Origin: Calycina herbarum
Lineage: Eukaryota; Ascomycota; Leotiomycetes; Helotiales; Pezizellaceae
Reading direction: 5' to 3'
Assembly (NCBI GenBank): GCA_001414485.1
Contig: LLEY01000017.1
Coordinates: forward strand, 124,001 to 188,000
DNA length: 64,000 nucleotides
The position numbers and the translations under genes are program-made. The notes beneath the pieces are model-generated. The model did not search any database, was not told the origin of the DNA, and saw only the letters and a program-made list of their open reading frames with translations. This document shows positions 57,210-64,000 of this stretch, piece after piece; the stretch's first letter is position 1; each line of letters begins with the position of its first letter.

Positions 57210-58330
57210 TTTGATGGAATTTAAGGATTTTGTTGAAGTGTTTTGGAGGAGTATTAAAGTGATGAGAGGAACAATGAAGTCTTGAAGTGTTCAACAAGAG
57301 GTGTTTGGAGAAGTAGTTGAAGGAGATGAGTTGGAGTTGATCTCCTCAAAACCCCCAGCGCAACCGACCGTCTTATATCGAAAAACCATCACGACCCAAG
57401 AAGCATGATCATCCCCCTTGTACGTACGTAGAATCAAGCCGCGTACTCCACTTAGTTGTCTGAACCTGGGGTAAGCCAATGAGAATTGCCCCGAAAAAGG
57501 GAAGATTATGATATATTAGATTCCGATCGCACGTAGGGCTGTGCTTACTGCGCATGCGAGTATAAAAAAGTACTTGGCAAGTGAGCGCGCGTTCTGCCTG
57601 AAAATCATTAATGGGACCGCCAACCAAAAGAACCCAATTAACTCAAAAGGGCAACGATTTCGTCGAAGGGTCTATATTGGATGATACGGAGCTGAAAGTG
57701 ATGCAATGTGCGATTCGAAAATGCCTCGTGGATTGTTCCTTCGATCACAATTTACTTCTGCTCTTACGGCCGTAAGAAGCCACAAATCACATGATATCTA
57801 ATTCTCCTAAGAAAACGGAAGTGGTAACTAGTTAGTTTTAGGCAGCAATTTTGAAATGAGAAACAGGTTCGCTTATTTGGAAAGAGGGTAAGGTAAGGTA
57901 AAGCGAGCGGAACTTGCCATGGTGTTGATTCGCCAAAGAAAGAATTTGGGAGAATGGTCATAATAGCAAGTATAAGCTGGACACTGAACAATTGATGGGT
58001 AAGTGGTTTCATACATTTAATTCAATTTAGTAAGTTTTTCGAGATGTTCTCGCATAATATTACTTCAAGTACGACTCGAAAGCGCGTAGAAGAATTCTAT
58101 GAAACTACTTAAAAATGTATATTAATCTACTCTGTTAACCTTTCCCAGTTAATTTATTCTGTGTTTCCAAGTGAAATACCTAAGAGTAGTTACCTTAACT
58201 CTCTATAAGTTGATGGCATGTATTTTACCAAAAACCAAAGGAATCTAGGAGTACCGCAACTTCTACAACTGTATATTTTCTCAGATATAACAAGTGGTAT
58301 TCACTTCATTTCTGCTAAAGTAGTACAGTA
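57210..58330. other. Intergenic, no supported gene
   Basis: Includes the dehydrogenase promoter (minus strand). Frames in 57290-58012 overlap on one strand with no family cue. From about 58040 the DNA becomes very AT-rich, leading into the repeat island. Confidence 0.4.
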
Positions 58331-58333
58331 CTA

Positions 58334-58796
58334 GGACATAAGTTTTCACACCCTGGCGTTTTTACACCAAAAGTCGCCTTGTGTAGGTAGTACTTTCTAC
58401 TACTCTACTAGTAACTTTCTATAGAAGTAATATCTGAACTAGAGTATTTCGAACATTTTAACCTTAGTTCTCTATAAAAGATCGTCCGATTTAATCCCGG
58501 TTCGTGTTATAGATACGGCTAAAGCTAGGAAAGTTTAAATTTAGCCGGTTTTGTATATAAATTAGTCTAAAATCGCGTAAATTACAACTCCTCTATATTA
58601 AACTCTTTACTACCTAAGAACTATTATCTTTTAGGGAAATTTCTAAGAATAGAAAGTTTAGATAATATAAAACTAAAAAGCTTTTATATAAGTATTTTAT
58701 TTTATAACTTAAAATAATTAAATTATGTAATTGTTACTAAGCTGAGTTTTGACGTTTTTTGGTGTAAAAACTGCTAGGGTGCGAAAACTTCTGTCC
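58334..58796. mobile_element. Non-autonomous inverted-repeat element (about 463 bp), Tc1/mariner-like
   Basis: Left end 58334-58372 (GGACATAAGTTTTCACACCC, then GTTTTTACACCAAAA) pairs with the reverse complement of 58757-58796 (GGACAGAAGTTTTCGCACCC, then AGTTTTTACACCAAAA): about 39 positions with 3 mismatches and one gap. The interior is AT-rich without a transposase frame. The type is inferred from TIR length and style. No unambiguous TA duplication is visible at the borders. Confidence 0.75.
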
Positions 58797-58899
58797 ACTG
58801 GCATTTGCATGAAAACTGTCCCGGGTCATCCTCGTCATCATCTTCACTTCCGCCATCATCATGGTTACTCCTAAAACCCAACCTACCCAGCTTTTACTG

Positions 58900-59115
58900 T
58901 CTATCGCGAGCTAGGCAGCATTTGGAATAATTAGTCCTAGTATACTTCGTTCGCCAATTGTGAGATTAACTACTGATATTTCTACTTCATAATTTCCAAA
59001 AAAATACTTAGCAAATACAGTTATTTGAAAAAGTTAGAAAAATCAAGTTAAGAAAAGAGATTTTAGACATTTAAAGGTTATTCCCTCTGAAATCTTGGAA
59101 ATTGTCAATCTCTCA
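58900..59115. repeat. Decayed copy (copy C) of the 13115 MITE family
   Basis: CGCGAGCTA near 58905 and GTATACTTCGTTCGCCAATT with the following TTAACTACTGATATTTCTACTTCATAAT align with copy A (4470-4560). AT-rich. No right terminal repeat is found. The family thus has three recognisable copies in the window. Confidence 0.5.
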
Positions 59116-60053
59116 CAAACCATGATATCTGAAAGTCATGTGTACATTATGCAGCCCAGGTAACACTCAATTTTTTCATCTCTTTTCCAAGGATATTAAA
59201 AAAAATTCGGGACTGGTTCAAGGTCTCCGAGAGCTTAGGAGGTCAATGTGTCCACGGGTGAATGACTGCACATCATGTTTAAGGTATTTGGAGGAGACAA
59301 CTGGACAGCCACAAGAGAAGATCAGCCTATAGTGAATAGATGCAAGTATAGGGAGCCAAAAATTAGACTTTGCCTTTCACAAGCAGTAAAAGGGGGAGTG
59401 GGTTGAAATTTCCACTGTCAAAATAATTTAGCAAAGGATTCCTAGAACAATTCGATTCGGTCAGTGTCTCAAAAAAAAAAAAAAGCAAAGATAGGGTAAT
59501 AGGTCATTAGACCAGCGGTAAACCAGACTAACAATATTCCACCGCTAGTTCCTCCCCTTGCTGTGCCTTCATCTTATATCCGTCGGAAACAATTCCGCGA
59601 TTCTACAATTACATCAAAGACGCCTTTCAAATACACATTAACTAGGGCTTCATTCTCGAGTGAGTCATATATTTATCATCTTACAAGCACAAGACGAATA
59701 AAAGAAAGGGTTATTTTGAGAATGGCGAATCAAGTGGAAGGTAGCGGATATAAGGAGTTCTCGCTTATTGGAGTCGTCCGAAAACCTCGGACGAATTGAT
59801 GACCTGCATTTATTCCTTGACAATGATTCCACATACTTTATGAAATGATTCCATATGCTTGCGTAATATGCGTCCTGCTGATATCGGGATTTAAATGTTA
59901 ACAGCGGATTTGAATAATATAAATACAAGTTGGAGAACCGTGCTATTTTCCATTCCACATTCCAATCACCAACACTTTCTTTATCCCATTTCCACACATT
60001 AAGACCCAACAATATCTGTTACCACAATTGCCAAGCCACAAAAAGACGCAAAA
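59116..60053. other. Intergenic, promoter of peroxiredoxin-like gene
   Basis: No supported gene; the frame at 59563-59799 has no domain. The last 100 bases are CA-rich leader DNA typical of a fungal 5' UTR. Confidence 0.4.
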
Positions 60054-60716
60054 ATGACATCCCAATCCTTCTCCTCCCAACTTGAAGCCATAACCACAAA
60101 CTTCAACTCCACTGCACCCAAACCCGTCGTTAAAACCGTCACCGATTCCCGAAAACAAATAATAGAGTCCTTCGACCCCTCCCACACAATCCAACCTGGG
60201 ACCAGCCTTCCCTCCTTCTCCCTCACGAACGCCCTCGGCCAAGAAGTAACAAGCACCGCCCTCCTAACCACCGGCCCTCTACTCCTCTCCTTCTATCGCG
60301 GTTCTTGGTGTCCATTCTGCAACCTGGCCCTCCGAACACTACAATCCTATCTCCCCGACTTCCAAGAAGCAGGTGTTACATTAGTAGCCATCTCCCCTGA
60401 ACTACCCGATACCTCCCTCTCCACGGTTGAGAAGAACGAATTGAAGTTCCCTGTTTTATCGGACATCGGGAATAAATTTGCTAGGGAATTGGGACTCGTG
60501 GTTAAGCAACCTGAACCTATGAGAGAAGTGCATGAGAAGTTTGGAAATGATTTGAAGACGAGGAATGGAGATGATACTTTGGAGGTTCCAACTCCGGCTG
60601 TGATTCTGGTTGATAAGGAAGGTGTTGTGAGGAATGTTTGGGTAGATGGTGATTATACGAAGAGGTTGGAACCAGAGGTTATGTTGGGTTGGTTGGAGAA
60701 GCTGGGGAAGGAGTAA
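60054..60716 (+). CDS. Peroxiredoxin-like (AhpC/TSA, thioredoxin-fold) protein
   Basis: A single 220-aa exon from the ATG at 60054. Residues 1-40 are a helical N-terminal extension, then GTSLPSFSLTNALGQEV, the strand LLLSFYRGSWCPFCNLALRTLQ with a CPFC redox motif near 84-87, LVAISPELPDTS, KFPVLSDIGNKFARELGLV and the PTPAVILVDKEGVVR block. This is the AhpC-TSA-like 'peroxiredoxin-like' group common in fungi and bacteria; the CxxC may act as a thiol-disulphide or peroxide-reducing centre. It probably acts in the cytosol; no targeting sequence is evident. Confidence 0.9.
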   Translation: MTSQSFSSQLEAITTNFNSTAPKPVVKTVTDSRKQIIESFDPSHTIQPGTSLPSFSLTNALGQEVTSTALLTTGPLLLSFYRGSWCPFCNLALRTLQSYLPDFQEAGVTLVAISPELPDTSLSTVEKNELKFPVLSDIGNKFARELGLVVKQPEPMREVHEKFGNDLKTRNGDDTLEVPTPAVILVDKEGVVRNVWVDGDYTKRLEPEVMLGWLEKLGKE

Positions 60717-61395
60717 GGTAGTAAGTGGACGGAGGTGTGCAGGAGATGGGCTTGGAATCTGTAGAGATAGAATTTTTGTCGACATGGCTTTGCTGTCAAA
60801 TCTTAACCTGGAAATGTCAGACTTGTTTTCACATCACGAACCCTTCTACGACCTGAACCGGCTAAAATTCATGAGCGAGATCCCTACTTGAAATAGAAGT
60901 ATACCTATTCTCAGGAACTGTGACCAAGCGTTCCATCAAGGAGAGATTAACTTTAATGTCAAAAGAGATTACCGGATATTTCATGTAAAAAAACATGGAC
61001 AGGCCAAAAATTTTTGCGCCGGGGAAGAAAATACCTAATGACGGAACTAGATGTGACGCACGCCGTCCACGACTGCCTCGAGAGTGGAGAGGCTGGCCAG
61101 GTTTCACGAGTTGAGCTCAGAAGGAAGGAGCGACCTCACCTCACACAAGTCGAGCGTACCATGACCAAAATGGCCTAGGTTCCGCTTTAGGGCGAGTATA
61201 AAGCCCCCTCGGATTCCTAAATATCTCGAAATTATCTCGACACTCGACCTGTCGTCTACCTCGTTGGGTCCAAGTTTTTGTTGTCGCGCGCGAAGGCACT
61301 GATGCATGCTCAACACAAGGGTCTTCCGAGGATTGAGTGGGGTTTCTACTTCTAATTACATGTTCTGGGGGGCATTGAAGCCACCCCTATGGTCT
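60717..61395. other. Intergenic; repeat motif at 61114
   Basis: Nothing coding. Contains a GGAAGGAGCGACCTCACC copy at about 61114-61131 and a CCGCTTTAGGGC piece at 61179 resembling CCGCTTTAGAAAG at 3917. Confidence 0.4.
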
Positions 61396-61399
61396 CTCC

Positions 61400-62648
61400 C
61401 AGAGATTACTCGACGTAGCAAAGTATAAATTCATGTCACGTTGGTACGAAGCAACCGGCATTGCAGTCTTGAAAACCTCACTCTTCAACCCCTTCTCCAT
61501 TTCCACTCCCTCAACCCGTTTCACAATCCAATCCATCTAAACCCACTGCGTGCTCGCTATTGCAGGGTCATGGTCTACTCCTTCCACGCGAAGAAATTTG
61601 ATAGCCGCTCCAGGGAATTCCTTCGCAGTTTTCTCAACCGCAGCAGTAGCCACTTCAACATCCAACCTCATATCTGCCTCCCCATGAATCACCAGCAGTG
61701 GTCCTAAAATCGGCTTACTTCCGTTGGAAGTCATCGCCATGAATTTCTTCACGGAAGGATTTTCAGTCCATCCGGGTTTCGTTAATTGGACACCTGTGAG
61801 AAGTGTCAATGCTGTTGCCAAAGCTCCATATGACTCCTCGATTAATCCAATTCTCTCCATCCTCTCAGTCGTTAGGATCTCTGCACGATTGAAATCCGGA
61901 AAGTTGGCTTCAATGGCCGGGGTAGTGGCTGCTCCAAGAATCCATCGGAAAGGCTCATGCTGTAGAATCAGTGACAAGTGAGAATGGAATAGATCCAAGA
62001 TATCCACACACTGGCTCAAAAGCTTGTCGCTGTGCAACACTCCATGTAACTCCACCACCTTGACTGTGCCCTGCAACGACGAAAGTTTTCGAGAGCTCGG
62101 GAAATGCACTCTGAGAAGCCTGAACCGAATACATGACATCGTTTGCATGACTTGGAAATGCGAGACATTCGAGATAAATCAGATTTCCTGCTGCAGAAAC
62201 TGAGACACTCAACCCGGCATAGTCGGTTGCTACAACGACATATCTTTGGAGTGTGAGTTGCGTAAGGTTCGTTGAAGTGTTACCAGAGATTTTTGATATA
62301 GGAAGGAGCAGCATTCGGGGAAGTACCACAACTCGCTATCCATCAGAACAGGAACGAGGTGTATGTGGCCAGAGAATGAATGCTGAGACTGGGACGAGGT
62401 TTTCACTTGGCGTCTTGGATTGATAAATGATGCGTGATAGAGCAGTAGATGGAGGTAGAGAATAAAGTGATGTGTCCGTGGCCTTCTCAGTTTTGAGAAG
62501 TGTTACCTGCAGGTGCAGTTGCATTTTCTGTCTTTTCCTCCACCAAGTAGAAAGGGCCGTCGTGTACTGAACAAGTTGCCCACCGTGTTTTCCCAAATTC
62601 AAGAGCCTCTCAGGTAACCTCGGGAATTGTAGTTGGTGTTGGGTCCAT
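61400..62648 (-). pseudogene. Secretory lipase (LIP family) pseudogene with stops and frameshifts
   Basis: Starting from the ATG at 62648 on the minus strand, coding sense of a fungal secretory lipase is traceable in pieces over more than one frame: DGPFYLVEEK (about 62561), LYSLPPSTALSRIIYQSK, AFILWPHTPR, GTSPNAAPSYIKNLW then TAA, YVVVATDYAG (about 62245), the nucleophile elbow GHSQGGG (about 62080), PAIEANFPDF, and LLVIHGEADMRLD with GVDHDPAI, the Asp and His regions. In-frame TGA near 62612, TAG near 62333, TAA near 62282 and TAG near 61537 interrupt it, with frameshifts near 62510, 62320, 62250 and 61970. After the 61537 stop the frame still reads MDWIVKRVEG, so the original reached about 61400. 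An active relative would be a secreted triacylglycerol lipase. Confidence 0.85.
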
Positions 62649-64000
62649 TTTGAGTTGACTGGAAGTACTTCAGTGATTATACTGGGCTTAGGTGAGATAT
62701 ATTGACTAAAAACTGAATCGAACGGGAATCGTGAAGGAGAATTGCAAAAGAATCCACAAAGCGTTGCTGCTTGTCGGCGTTTTACTTGTACGAACGTGTA
62801 TGCAATCGAAATTCCGAATGCAAGCGTTAATTAGCGGACCCATCTATGCTGACATTTGTCATTGACTACTGTGTGGTTGGTTTGCCAATTGTTGGATTAT
62901 TTCGGGTTTTCCGCAAGGTTCTCTCGGAGAATGATCTTACTAAAAGACCCGCTTTTGTTCACTAAACATTAGTTTACTAGATTGACCCAAGACGCTTTCC
63001 TGCAAACACATCTACCGGAATCCCATTTTTATGGAGAAGCGAGGAAATAAGGTCACCGAAATCCCGGAAGTCGGGATTGAAGCCTTGTTGGTGCTTATGT
63101 ATGCCATTTGATTACGTAGGAACACAACGGAATGACTCAGAGGGGTTTCAGCATGATGGTTATTGGTAATCTCACTAATTGAGAATTCTGCGAAATATCC
63201 ATTCAGCTCTTGGTTGCAGCGAGGCGAGCTGTAGACTGCTTAAGAACATCATAAAAACAACCAAAACCAGATAGCTTATCATAATTCCTTACACTGACTG
63301 AAATTACACTCAATTATTTAGAGAAATTCCACCTACAAATTCATCATTTAAGTATTGAATAGTTCTCGGGAGTTTGAGTTTTGATCAGGCGAAAGAAATA
63401 ATGACTGACCAATTTCTTGATACAACTGACCAATCATAATAATAGTTGTAAGTAAAAAGCAAACTGAAAAAATTCACTTACCTCAATAAAATATTCACTT
63501 CGCACGGTCCCTCCAGCTCTTTGCACGTCCAGAAGTATCAATTAGGATGAAGCAAAGGAACCGAGTATTGCCTTTTCGCTATACAGTGTACCAATTCCAA
63601 AAGTAGACGGAGAAAGTACGGAGGTATTTCCGCGGACTGAAAAGAAAGTACCTTGGTACCATGAGAACGTGGGGGTTTTGAGATTCGTGGTCGTGGGGGC
63701 AGCAATCTTCAGAGCAATTACTAATTGGCCGACTCTTGATATATTTGCGCTATCATACAAGCCAAAGAAAAAACAGCATCATTTTATCGGCCCGCACAAC
63801 ACCAACCTCCTCCATATGTCACCTTGTACACCTTGTGCACAAATTCCTCGCTACCAAACTTCCTCCAAGCACAGAAAGCAAAAAGGAAAAATAAAAACCA
63901 CTCACACCCTGTCATTCCAAATACGAGAGCCAACAAAACGCACAATACACCAACAAAATAATTCCTTGACAGACAAAAAAAATCCTTCCCACAACCTGCC
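62649..64000. other. Intergenic to window end, no supported gene
   Basis: 1.35 kb, AT-rich, with no gene-sized frame showing any domain. The last 100 bases are A- and C-rich, like a leader of a gene beyond the window. Confidence 0.4.

Noticed and set aside
57764..58012. 82-codon minus frame in AT-rich DNA
   Set aside because: No features beyond a hydrophobic start; lies next to the repeat island, so chance is more likely.
1..64000. tRNA, rRNA, snoRNA, CRISPR, viral or NRPS/PKS cluster genes
   Set aside because: I looked for T-loop and anticodon-arm patterns, repeat-spacer arrays, and large biosynthetic frames and found none that hold up by eye. A tRNA search program could still find one.

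Overview
The window is nuclear DNA of a filamentous ascomycete fungus. The evidence is the gene set (Bet5/TRAPPC1, PEX3, ATG101, cytoplasmic ribosomal protein uL2, adenosine kinase, an EST1/SMG7-like protein, a fungal AA9 LPMO, a DUF1770 protein, a secretory-lipase relic) and the gene architecture: short introns, mostly 45-150 nt, with GT(A/G)AGT-like donors, CTRAC-like branch points and YAG acceptors. Protein and repeat flavour suggest Leotiomycetes (Helotiales), but that is inference. Coordinates come from splicing by eye; nearly all exon joins preserve frame and conserved motifs.

Layout. 0-2.5 kb: a HAL4/SAT4-type kinase on +. 2.5-7.9 kb: gene-poor DNA with old repeats, a small zinc-finger gene interrupted by TGA (4928-5257) and a pyrimidine-rich, G4-like tract. 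7.97-9.44 kb: a disordered hypothetical protein on -, preceded by microsatellite-rich leader DNA. 10.5-19.2 kb: a large gene desert with a MITE and a badly decayed array of roughly 1-kb repeats.

19.3-38.4 kb is the dense housekeeping block: CaMKK (-), Bet5 (+), PEX3 (-), ATG101 (+), a ZNF511-like zinc-finger protein (-), EST1/SMG7-like (+), adenosine kinase (-), uL2 (-), a WHIM/DDT chromatin protein (+) and a DUF1770 protein (-). Divergent pairs share short promoters (CaMKK/Bet5, PEX3/ATG101, zinc finger/EST1-like) and the other ends are convergent. The functions are housekeeping: Ca2+ signalling, ER-Golgi tethering, peroxisome biogenesis, autophagy initiation, RNA decay, purine salvage, translation, chromatin.

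38.4-49.5 kb is more accessory: a small secreted protein, an AA9 LPMO, a possible orphan secreted protein, a class I/II aminotransferase, a MYND/MSS51-C protein with an apparent C-terminal frameshift, and dephospho-CoA kinase. 51.5-54.7 kb is one large Asn/Ser/Gly-rich, tryptophan-punctuated protein. 56-60.7 kb holds a medium-chain dehydrogenase, a repeat island with a second inverted-repeat element, and a peroxiredoxin-like protein. 61.4-62.65 kb is a secretory-lipase pseudogene with stops and frameshifts, some consistent with RIP-type C-to-T mutation.

I see no rRNA, tRNA, CRISPR or virus-derived genes. The most interesting items are the Trp-punctuated low-complexity protein, the two disrupted genes with preserved downstream coding sense, the lipase relic, and several dispersed repeat families whose copies can be matched to each other inside the window.
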